The position numbers and the translations under genes are program-made. From Amycolatopsis sp. GM8 (GTDB taxonomy: Bacteria > Actinomycetota > Actinomycetes > Mycobacteriales > Pseudonocardiaceae), in the NCBI RefSeq assembly GCF_021653975.1, contig NZ_JAJKFK010000001.1:648853-712852 (forward strand): a DNA stretch of 64,000 nucleotides, read 5' to 3'. The stretch's first letter is position 1, and each line of letters opens with the position of its first letter. The notes beneath the pieces are model-generated. The model ran no database searches. It was given only the letters and a program-made list of their open reading frames with translations, and was not told the origin of the DNA. Below, one piece after another: positions 17,460 through 24,569 of this stretch.

Positions 17460-18215
17460 TCAGACCTTCAGCGCGTGTGTAGCCGTCGCGCCACCGTCCG
17501 CCACGAACTCGGCGCCCGTACTGTACGAGCTTTCGTCACTGGCGAGGAAAACGGCGAGGTTCGCGATTTCCGACGGTTGCCCGGCACGGCCCAGCGCCAC
17601 TTTTTTCGCCACCCACGACGTGTCGATTTCGACGCCCCCGGCGGCTTCGGAGACCATCTTCGTGTCGATCATGCCCGGATGGATGGAATTGACCCGGATC
17701 CCTTTCGGCCCCAGCTCGAGCGCGGCCACCTTGGTCATCCCGCGAATGGCGAACTTGCTCGCGGTGTAGGCGACCAGGAAAGGCATTCCGGCCAGTCCTT
17801 CCACTGAGGACACGTTGATGATCGAACCGTTCTGCGCATTCGACATCGGTTCAACGACCGAGCGCATGCCGAGAAACGCACCGATCTGGTTCACCCTGAT
17901 CACGCGCTCGTAGTCGGCCAGCTTCGTCTTGCCCAGCTCGGAGAAGTGCAGGATGCCGGCGTTGTTGAGCAGCACCGTGAGCCCACCGAACTCGGTCACC
18001 GCGCGGTCCACCGCCGCGGTCCAGTCCTCCTCCGACGACACGTCGAGATGCTGGTAGAGCGCGCCCAGTTCGTCGGCGAGTGCCTTGCCCTCGTCATCGA
18101 GGATGTCCGCGATCAGCACCTTCGCGCCTTCTTCGGCGAACCGCCGGGCGGCCGCCGCGCCCTGCCCGCGTGCCGCGCCGGTGATCAGCGCGGTCTTCCC
18201 GTCCAGCCGGCCCAT
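17460..18215 (-). CDS. Short-chain dehydrogenase, 3-alpha/20-beta-hydroxysteroid type
   Basis: The 251-residue classical SDR has the NAD-binding TGAARGQGAAAA, the NNAG segment (LLNNAGILHF), the catalytic Ser in NVSSVEGLAG, and the Y-x3-K pair in AYTASKFAIRG. The pattern YQHLDVSSEEDW and the PGMIDT stretch resemble 20-beta-hydroxysteroid dehydrogenases and mycobacterial FabG3. It would oxidise or reduce a steroid hydroxyl or keto group. It follows the aldehyde dehydrogenase with no intergenic base and precedes yrbE4A. In M. tuberculosis only one SDR (Rv3502c) separates yrbE4A from the ferredoxin, so this gene and the aldehyde dehydrogenase are additions here. Confidence 0.85.
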   Translation of the reverse strand: MGRLDGKTALITGAARGQGAAAARRFAEEGAKVLIADILDDEGKALADELGALYQHLDVSSEEDWTAAVDRAVTEFGGLTVLLNNAGILHFSELGKTKLADYERVIRVNQIGAFLGMRSVVEPMSNAQNGSIINVSSVEGLAGMPFLVAYTASKFAIRGMTKVAALELGPKGIRVNSIHPGMIDTKMVSEAAGGVEIDTSWVAKKVALGRAGQPSEIANLAVFLASDESSYSTGAEFVADGGATATHALKV

Positions 18216-19730
18216 CTACATCAGCTCGTCGGTCAGCGGCAGGTACACGGACTTGAGCTCGGTGAACGCCTCGATCGACGACAACCCGCCCTCGCGGCCG
18301 AGCCCGGACTGCTTGAACCCGCCGAACGGCAGGTGCGGTTCGATCTGGAAGCCGTTCACGCCGATCGTGCCCGCGCGCAGTTTCCGCGAGACCCGGAACG
18401 CGCGCTGGGCGTCGGCGCTGAACACGCTCGCGCCGAGGCCGTACTCGGTGTCGTTCGCGAGCCGCACCGCTTCTTCTTCCTCGGTGAACGGGACGACCGC
18501 GAGCACCGGCCCGAAGATCTCCTCCTGCGCCACGGTCGCGTCGTTGGAGACGTCGGCGAAGATCGTCGGGGCGACGAAGTTGCCCGCCGCGAGGTCGCCG
18601 CCGAGCCGTTCGCCGCCGGTGACCAGCCGCGCGCCCTCCTCCTTGCCCTTCTCGATGTACCCGAGCACGCGGCCCAGCTGCCGCTCGTTGATCAACGGGG
18701 CGGAGATCACGCCGGGGTCGAACGGGTCGCCGTAGGTGATCGCGGCGGCCATGCCGTGCGCGGCGGCGATGAACTCGTCGTACACGTCGCGGTGCACGAG
18801 CGCCCGCGTGTTCGCGACACAGGCCTGACCGGACAGACCCATCGTGACCGCACCGATCGTTGTCGCGGCGGCGAGGCCGACGTTCGGCGCATCCGCGAAA
18901 ACGAGGGCCGGGCTCTTGCCGCCGAGTTCCAGCGACACGCGCTTGAGCGTGCCCGCCGAAGCTTCGACGATGCGCTTGCCGACCGCGCGGCTGCCGGTGA
19001 AGCTGATCTTGTCGATGTCCTGGTGCGTGATCAGCGCCTCGCCGACCGGATCGCCCGGCCCGGTCACGACGTTGAGCGTGCCCGGCGGCAGCCCGGCGTC
19101 GGCCAGCAGCTCGACCATCCGCAGCACGGTGAACGTGCAGTACTCGGACGGTTTGAGCACGACCGTGCACCCCGCGGCGAGCGCCGGCGCGACCTTCTGC
19201 GCGAACAGCAGGAACGGTGCGTTCCACGGCAGGATCGCGGCCACCACACCGATCGGCTCGCGGAACGTCATCGCGAGATGGTCGCCGCCCTGGTACGGCG
19301 GCAGTGTCTGGCCGCCGAGCTTGTCGACCCAGCCGGCGTGGTGGTCGAACACGTCCGCGGCGGCTTCGACCGACGTCGCGTAGATGGTGCTGCTGAACGA
19401 GAGCGGCACCGAATTGTCCAGCGCCTGCAGGGCACGCAGCTGTTCGGCGTTCTCGCGCAGTAGTTCGCCGTAGCGGTGCAGGACCTTGATCCGCTTGCCG
19501 GCCCGCGCGTTCGACCAGGCGCCCGACTCGAAGGCACCGCGCGCGGCGGTGACGGCCGCGTCCACGTCGCCGGCGGTGGCGATCGCGAACTCGCCGACCG
19601 CCTCGCCCGTCGCGGGATGGTGGTGGGTCCAGGTCGCACCGCCCGTCCCCGGTCCCCACTGCCCATCGATGAGCAGCTGACCCGCCTTGAGACCGACGGA
19701 TTCGCGGTGCGGTTGCACGGTGAGCGTCAT
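18216..19730 (-). CDS. NAD(P)-dependent aldehyde dehydrogenase in the mce4 operon
   Basis: The 504-residue protein starts at the ATG at 19730, overlapping hsd4A by 4 bases. The aldehyde dehydrogenase signatures are intact: PWNAPFLLF, the NAD-fold FTGSRAVGKRI, the catalytic Glu in LELGGKSP, the catalytic Cys in SGQACVANTR, and EEIFGPVL. It should oxidise an aldehyde to an acid. Being inside a steroid-uptake operon behind a KstR site suggests a sterol side-chain or ring-derived aldehyde, or an intermediate of steroid alcohol oxidation together with the two flanking SDRs. The exact substrate is an inference without direct support. Confidence 0.87.
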   Translation of the reverse strand: MTLTVQPHRESVGLKAGQLLIDGQWGPGTGGATWTHHHPATGEAVGEFAIATAGDVDAAVTAARGAFESGAWSNARAGKRIKVLHRYGELLRENAEQLRALQALDNSVPLSFSSTIYATSVEAAADVFDHHAGWVDKLGGQTLPPYQGGDHLAMTFREPIGVVAAILPWNAPFLLFAQKVAPALAAGCTVVLKPSEYCTFTVLRMVELLADAGLPPGTLNVVTGPGDPVGEALITHQDIDKISFTGSRAVGKRIVEASAGTLKRVSLELGGKSPALVFADAPNVGLAAATTIGAVTMGLSGQACVANTRALVHRDVYDEFIAAAHGMAAAITYGDPFDPGVISAPLINERQLGRVLGYIEKGKEEGARLVTGGERLGGDLAAGNFVAPTIFADVSNDATVAQEEIFGPVLAVVPFTEEEEAVRLANDTEYGLGASVFSADAQRAFRVSRKLRAGTIGVNGFQIEPHLPFGGFKQSGLGREGGLSSIEAFTELKSVYLPLTDELM

Positions 19731-20554
19731 AGCAACTCCTGACTGGCGAACATCTGGTCGCGGCCGGTGAAGTAGCCGGGCAGGCCGGAAAGCTCGGTGA
19801 GGTCCCAGGTCCGTTCGAGCGCGGGCGCCCGCACGAGCGCGACTTTTCCGCCGTGCACCACGAAGACCTGGCCGGTGATGTCCGCGGCCTCGGGCGAAGC
19901 GAGGAACTCGACGAACGGGGCCACGTGGTCGACCGACAACGGGTCGTCCCCCACGGGTGCTTCGCCGAAGGTGTCCTTGGTCATCGCGGTCCGCGCCCGG
20001 GGGCAGATCGCGTTGGCGCGCACGCCGTAGCGGGCGCAGCCGCGGGCGATTGAGACGGTGAGCGCCGCGATCCCGGCCTTCGCGGCGGCGTAGTTGGGCT
20101 GGCCCGGCGAGCCCATCAGGAACGCCTCGGACGCGGTGTTCACGATCCGCGCGTACACCGGCCGACCGTCCGCTTTGGACTGTTGCCGCCAGTGCGCGGT
20201 GGCGTTGCGGGACAGCAGGAAATGCCCGCGCAGGTGCACGCGGAGCACGAGGTCCCACTCGTCGTCGGACATCGAGAAGATCATCCGGTCGCGCAGCACA
20301 CCGGCGTTGTTGACCACCACGTGCAGCCCGCCGAAGTGCTCCAGCGCGGCCTCGATCAGCGCGTCAGCCGTGTCCCGCTCGCCGACATCGCCCTTGACCA
20401 GCAGCGCCTTGCCGCCCGCGGCCTCGATCTCGTCGACGACGTCCGTCTCGGCGACGTCGTTGACCACGACCGAGGCGCCGCCGCGGGCCAGCGCCAGTGC
20501 CTCCGCGCGCCCCAGTCCCGCACCGGCACCTGTGACGATGGCAACTCTGTTCAC
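19727..20554 (-). CDS. hsd4A: Hsd4A-type short-chain dehydrogenase (17-beta-HSD / hydroxyacyl-CoA)
   Basis: The 275-residue SDR has VTGAGAGLGRAEALALA, VVNNAGVLRDRMIFSMSDDEWD, the catalytic NTASEAFLMGSPGQPNYAAAKAG, and a C-terminal extension of about 40 residues after VHGGKVAL. The long insertion before NTAS and the NYAAAK site match the Rv3502c/Hsd4A group. That group acts on 17-beta-hydroxysteroids and on 3-hydroxyacyl-CoA steroid side chains. The start is a GTG at 20554 without a visible ribosome-binding site. The KstR-type operator ends 11 bases upstream, so the mRNA may be leaderless. It is the first gene of the run continuing to the mce genes. Confidence 0.85.
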   Translation of the reverse strand: MNRVAIVTGAGAGLGRAEALALARGGASVVVNDVAETDVVDEIEAAGGKALLVKGDVGERDTADALIEAALEHFGGLHVVVNNAGVLRDRMIFSMSDDEWDLVLRVHLRGHFLLSRNATAHWRQQSKADGRPVYARIVNTASEAFLMGSPGQPNYAAAKAGIAALTVSIARGCARYGVRANAICPRARTAMTKDTFGEAPVGDDPLSVDHVAPFVEFLASPEAADITGQVFVVHGGKVALVRAPALERTWDLTELSGLPGYFTGRDQMFASQELL

Positions 20555-20564
20555 AGGGCACAGA

Positions 20565-20580
20565 CTAGAATCTGTTCTCG
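20565..20580. promoter_or_regulatory. KstR-type operator upstream of hsd4A-mce4
   Basis: CTAGAATCTGTTCTCG matches the perfect palindrome at 20821-20836 in 14 of 16 bases and keeps the known KstR core TNNAAC-NN-GTTNNA except for one base. It lies between the ferredoxin stop and the hsd4A start, 11 bases from the start codon, where a repressor would cover the promoter. It suggests that the hsd4A-mce4 transcript is separately controlled by the sterol-responsive TetR repressor KstR. Confidence 0.75.
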
Positions 20581-20597
20581 CTTAGAGCAAGCTCCCG

Positions 20598-20789
20598 TCA
20601 GTCGCGGATGAGCAGTGCATTCCTGGGGCACGACGCGACGGCTTGAGTAACACGTTCTACTTCGTCTTCGGGAACCTCGGGATGCTTGACGACCAGTTCG
20701 TCCTCGTCGTCCAACTCGAAGACCGCGGGCGCGAACCCGGCGCACACCTCGTTCGCCTCGCACAGGTCGCGGTCGACGTCGACGCGCAT
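20598..20789 (-). CDS. fdxD: Ferredoxin of the steroid locus (FdxD type)
   Basis: The 63-residue protein has the three cysteines of a 3Fe-4S (or degraded 4Fe-4S) single-cluster ferredoxin: C10 and C16 in LCEANEVCAG, and C54 in VASCPRNAL. Such small acidic ferredoxins commonly give electrons to cytochrome P450 enzymes. Location and size match Rv3503c, next to the KstR operator. The ATG at 20789 has GGGAGGAA upstream. A redox partner for a cholesterol-hydroxylating P450 encoded elsewhere is likely, but no P450 is in this window. Confidence 0.87.
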   Translation of the reverse strand: MRVDVDRDLCEANEVCAGFAPAVFELDDEDELVVKHPEVPEDEVERVTQAVASCPRNALLIRD

Positions 20790-20820
20790 GACTTCCTCCC
20801 GTCCGGCACAGCTGGTAGAA

Positions 20821-20836
20821 CTAGAACCTGTTCTAG
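20821..20836. promoter_or_regulatory. KstR operator, perfect palindrome
   Basis: CTAGAACCTGTTCTAG is a perfect 16-base palindrome and matches the consensus operator of the mycobacterial cholesterol repressor KstR. It is centred in the 103-base gap between divergent fdxD (start 20789) and chsE4 (start 20893), so one site can control both directions. KstR dissociates when bound to a 3-oxo-cholestenoyl-CoA-type ligand in mycobacteria. The repressor gene itself is not in this window. Confidence 0.9.
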
Positions 20837-20892
20837 ACTAGCGCCGCGCCCGGTTCGCCACCAAGAACGAGCGGGGCAGGTGGAGGTGACGC

Positions 20893-22065
20893 ATGCGGAT
20901 CGACTACACGGCGGAACAGCGGGCGGTGCGCGACGAGCTGCGCGCGTACTTCGCCGAGCTGATGACGCCCGAACGGCGCGAATCCCTCGCAGCCGGTGGC
21001 GGAGAATACGGCGACGGCTTGGCGTACCAGGAAATCGTGCGCGACCTCGGCCGGGACGGCTGGCTCGCGATCGGCTGGCCGGCGGAGTACGGCGGTCAGG
21101 CCCGGCCGATGATGGACCAGCTCATCTTCACCGACGAGGCCGCCGTCGCCGGGGTGCCGGTGCCGTTCCTGACGGTCAACACCATCGGCCCGACGATCAT
21201 GCGGTTCGGCACCGAAGACCAGAAGGCGTTCTACCTGCCGAAGATCGCCGCGGGCGAGCTGCACTTCTCGATCGGCTACTCCGAGCCCGAGGCCGGCACC
21301 GACCTCGCCTCCCTGAAGACACGGGCCGTGCGCGACGGCGACGACTACGTCATCAACGGCCAGAAGATGTGGACGAGCCTGATCGAGTACGCCGACTACG
21401 TGTGGCTCGCCGTGCGCACGGATCCGGAGGCCCGCAAGCACAAGGGCGTGAGCATCGTGATCGTGCCGACCAGCGCGGCGGGCTTCTCGTGGACGAAGGT
21501 TCGCACCGTCGCCGGGCCGGGCACCAGCGCCACCTACTACGACGACGTGCGGGTGCCGGTCGGCGCCCGGGTCGCCGACGAGAACGCCGGCTGGCCGCTG
21601 ATCACCAACCAGCTCAACCACGAACGCGTCGCGTTGACGTCCGCCGCGCCCGTCCAGTCCGCGCTGGCCGAGGTCCGGCGGTGGGCGCAGGAGACCAAAC
21701 AGCCCGACGGCAGCCGCGTGATCGACGCCGAGTGGGTGCGCCTGCACCTCGCCCGCGTGCACGCCCACGCGGAGTACCTGAAGCTGCGGAACTGGCGGAT
21801 CGCCACGACGTCCGGGCTGAGCCCCGCGGAGGCGTCGGCCACCAAGGTGTTCGGCACGGAACTGGCGATCGAGGCCTACCGGTTGCTCATGGAGATCCTC
21901 GGCGCCGGTGCGGTCGTCCGCGAAGGCTCGCCCGGGGCCATGCTGCGCGGGCGGATCGAGCGCGCGCACCGCTCCGCGCTGATCCTGACCTTCGGCGGCG
22001 GCACCAACGAGATTCAGCGCGATCTCGTCGCCGCGACCGCACTCGGCCTGCCCGTCACGCGCTAG
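20893..22065 (+). CDS. chsE4: Steroid acyl-CoA dehydrogenase, ChsE4 (FadE26) subunit
   Basis: The 390-residue protein has the acyl-CoA dehydrogenase fold: ARPMMDQLIF, FSIGYSEPEAGTDLAS (FAD/substrate motif), QKMWTSLIEYADYVWL, and C-terminal GGGTNEIQRDLVA. GGAGGTGA precedes the ATG at a good distance. In M. tuberculosis FadE26 pairs with FadE27 as a heterotetramer (ChsE4-ChsE5) that dehydrogenates steroid side-chain CoA thioesters. Here the two genes are adjacent (9 bases apart) in the same order, right behind the KstR operator. In such heteromers the FAD sites are shared and one chain carries the catalytic base; this was not assigned by residue here. Confidence 0.9.
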   Translation: MRIDYTAEQRAVRDELRAYFAELMTPERRESLAAGGGEYGDGLAYQEIVRDLGRDGWLAIGWPAEYGGQARPMMDQLIFTDEAAVAGVPVPFLTVNTIGPTIMRFGTEDQKAFYLPKIAAGELHFSIGYSEPEAGTDLASLKTRAVRDGDDYVINGQKMWTSLIEYADYVWLAVRTDPEARKHKGVSIVIVPTSAAGFSWTKVRTVAGPGTSATYYDDVRVPVGARVADENAGWPLITNQLNHERVALTSAAPVQSALAEVRRWAQETKQPDGSRVIDAEWVRLHLARVHAHAEYLKLRNWRIATTSGLSPAEASATKVFGTELAIEAYRLLMEILGAGAVVREGSPGAMLRGRIERAHRSALILTFGGGTNEIQRDLVAATALGLPVTR

Positions 22066-22074
22066 GAGGTCACG

Positions 22075-23082
22075 ATGGATTTCACGCTGAGTGAGGCGCA
22101 GGAGGAGCTCGCCGGGCTGACCCGCCGCATCCTGGCCGACCGCCTTCAGCCGGGGACACACGGCGAGGGCGGGTTCGATGCCGCGCTGTGGAAGGAACTC
22201 GTCGCGGCGGGCGTCGCCGACGCGGACTTCGGGCTGCTCGAACAGTGCACGGTGCTGACCGAGATCGGCCGCGCGGTCGCCCCGGTGCCGTACCTGCCGA
22301 CGCGCACCATGGCCGCGGCCGCGATCCTCACGTTCGGCACGCCCGAACAGATCGAGCGGTGGGCCATGCCCGCGGTCCGGGGTTCGCTGGTGCTCGCGGT
22401 CGCGCTGCCCGACGTCGGTGCGCCCAGCGGGTTCACGGCGGAGAACGGGCGCCTCACCGGCGTCCAGACCGCGGTGCCGTTCGGTGCGTTCGCGGACGCG
22501 TTCCTCATCCCGGCCGGCGACGGGGTTTACGTCGTCGAACAGGCGGAAGTCGAGGCGCAGAGCGTGATCGACACCGCCGACGCCGCGCTGGTGCGGCTGA
22601 ACGACGCGCCGGGTGAGCTGCTGGGCAGCGGGATCGAGGAATGGCTGCGGCAGCACGGGACAGTCGGACTGTGCGCGCTGCAGCTGGGGGTGCTGGAGAG
22701 CGCCCTGCACCGGACGGCCGAGTATGCCAAGGAACGCAAGCAGTTCGACCATCCGCTGGCCGGGTTCCAGGCGGTGCGCCAACGGCTCGCCGACGCGTAC
22801 ATCGACGTCGAGGCCGTGCGCCTGTCGATGTGGCAGGCGGCGTGGCGGCTGTCCGAAGGCCTGCCCGCGGCGGAGGAGGTCGCGACGGCGAAGTACTGGG
22901 CCGCGGAGGCCGGGCATCGCGTCGCGCACACCGCCGTGCACCTGCACGGCGGGGTCGGGATCGACGTCGAGCATCCGGTGCACCGCTACTTCGCCGCGGC
23001 CAAACGGAACGAGTTCGCGCTCGGCGGCGCGACCGCGCAGCTGCGCGCGCTGGGTGAGCTGCTGGCCGCCGAACCGGCATGA
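22075..23082 (+). CDS. chsE5: Steroid acyl-CoA dehydrogenase, ChsE5 (FadE27) subunit
   Basis: The 335-residue protein is a shorter acyl-CoA dehydrogenase paralogue. It keeps the N-terminal helical domain, the segment AEYAKERKQFDHPLAGFQAVRQRLAD, and HLHGGVGIDVEHPVHRYF, but lacks part of the standard beta-domain FAD motif. This is typical of the partner chain in the heterotetrameric steroid acyl-CoA dehydrogenases. AGGAGG precedes the ATG. It sits between chsE4 and fadD17, and its last four bases overlap the fadD17 start (ATGA). Confidence 0.89.
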   Translation: MDFTLSEAQEELAGLTRRILADRLQPGTHGEGGFDAALWKELVAAGVADADFGLLEQCTVLTEIGRAVAPVPYLPTRTMAAAAILTFGTPEQIERWAMPAVRGSLVLAVALPDVGAPSGFTAENGRLTGVQTAVPFGAFADAFLIPAGDGVYVVEQAEVEAQSVIDTADAALVRLNDAPGELLGSGIEEWLRQHGTVGLCALQLGVLESALHRTAEYAKERKQFDHPLAGFQAVRQRLADAYIDVEAVRLSMWQAAWRLSEGLPAAEEVATAKYWAAEAGHRVAHTAVHLHGGVGIDVEHPVHRYFAAAKRNEFALGGATAQLRALGELLAAEPA

Positions 23083-24569
23083 CCGTCACCGACCTGCTGC
23101 TCGCGCGCGCTCACGATCCACGACCGGGTCTGCGGTTCTCCGGCGAGTGCTACACCTGGGCCGAGCACGTGCGGGAGGCGGGCGCGTATGCCGCGCTGCT
23201 GCGGCGGATGCTGCGGCCGGACGCGCCGCCGCATGTCGGGATCCTCGCGGACAACGTGCCCGCGTTTTCGTTCCTGCTCGGCGGTTGCGCGCTGTCTGGG
23301 TCGGTGCTGGCCGGGTTGAACCCGGCGCGCCGAGGGGAGGCGCTGGCCCGCGACGTGCGGCTGGCGGACTGCCAGTTCGTGTTCGCCGAGCGACGGTATT
23401 TTCCGTTGCTCGAGGGGCTCGACGTGCCGGTCCACGAGCTCGCGCCTGCCGAACCCGCTCCGCTGGAAGCGGTTTCCGCCAGGCCGGACGATCTGCTGAT
23501 GCTGATCTTCACGTCCGGTACGAGCGGCGAGCCGAAGGCGGTTCGCTGTACCCAGGACAAGATCGCGTTTCCCGGCCGGATGCTGGCCGAGCGGTTCGGA
23601 CTGTCCTCTTCGGACACCGTGTACGTGTCGATGCCGATGTTCCACTCCAACGCGATCATGGCGGGCTGGGCCGTCGGGCTCGCGGCGGGCGCGACCATCG
23701 CGCTGCGACGCCGGTTCTCGGCATCCGGGTTCCTGCCCGAGGTCCGCGAGTTCGGTGCCACGTATGCGAACTACGTGGGCAAGCCACTGTCCTATGTGGT
23801 GAGTACGCCGGAGAAGCCGGACGACGCGGACAATCCACTGCGGCTCGTGTACGGAAACGAAGGCGCCGAAGCGGATCTCGCCGAGTTCGGCCGCCGCTTC
23901 GGCTGCCGTGTGGTCGATGCGTTCGGCTCGACGGAGGGCGGGATCGGGTTCTCGCGAACCCCGGACTCGCCGCCCGGTTCGCTCGGCCGCCCCACGGACG
24001 GGGTGCTGATCGTCGACCCGGAGACCGGAAAACCCTGTCCACCCCACGTCGTCGGGGAGCTGGTCAACACGGCGGGCGCGGGCGCGTTCGCGGGCTACTA
24101 CCGCAACCCGGAGGCGGACGCAGAACGCCTGCGCGGCGGCTGGTACCACACCGGTGACCTGGCTTATGCCGACGAGAACGGGTTCTGCTACTTCGCCGGG
24201 CGGCTCGGCGACTGGCTGCGCGTCGACGGCGAAAACCTTGGTACGGCACCGATCGAGCGCATCCTGCTCCGTCACCCGAGCATCGCCGAGGCGGCCGTGT
24301 ACGCGGTGCCTGATCCCGTGACCGGTGATCAGGTGATGGCGGCGCTGGTGCTGCGTGGTCCGCTCTCCGCGCCGGAGTTCGGTGATTTCCTTTCCGTGCA
24401 AGAAGATCTCGGCCCCAAGCAATGGCCGCGGTACGTACGCGTCGTCAAGGAACTGCCGCGGACGGCCACCTACAAGGTGATCAAACGGCATCTGGCAGGC
24501 GAGGGTACGCAACACGCGGACTGGTCACGCGCAGGATCCGGCTACCGGCCCGCTAGTCCACTGCGTTGA
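23079..24569 (+). CDS. fadD17: Steroid-CoA ligase, FadD17 type
   Basis: The 496-residue ANL-family enzyme has the P-loop IFTSGTSGEPKAVR, FGSTEGGIGFS, WYHTGDLAYAD and GRLGDWLRVDGEN, then PRTATYKVIKRHL with the catalytic Lys. The order chsE4-chsE5-fadD17 is that of Rv3504-Rv3506. Mycobacterial FadD17 activates steroids with a shortened (C5) side chain to CoA thioesters, the step before ChsE4-ChsE5. The last 17 bases overlap the convergent acetyltransferase gene. A VNNTSG-type specificity cannot be read from sequence, so the substrate assignment rests on synteny. Confidence 0.88.
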   Translation: MTVTDLLLARAHDPRPGLRFSGECYTWAEHVREAGAYAALLRRMLRPDAPPHVGILADNVPAFSFLLGGCALSGSVLAGLNPARRGEALARDVRLADCQFVFAERRYFPLLEGLDVPVHELAPAEPAPLEAVSARPDDLLMLIFTSGTSGEPKAVRCTQDKIAFPGRMLAERFGLSSSDTVYVSMPMFHSNAIMAGWAVGLAAGATIALRRRFSASGFLPEVREFGATYANYVGKPLSYVVSTPEKPDDADNPLRLVYGNEGAEADLAEFGRRFGCRVVDAFGSTEGGIGFSRTPDSPPGSLGRPTDGVLIVDPETGKPCPPHVVGELVNTAGAGAFAGYYRNPEADAERLRGGWYHTGDLAYADENGFCYFAGRLGDWLRVDGENLGTAPIERILLRHPSIAEAAVYAVPDPVTGDQVMAALVLRGPLSAPEFGDFLSVQEDLGPKQWPRYVRVVKELPRTATYKVIKRHLAGEGTQHADWSRAGSGYRPASPLR

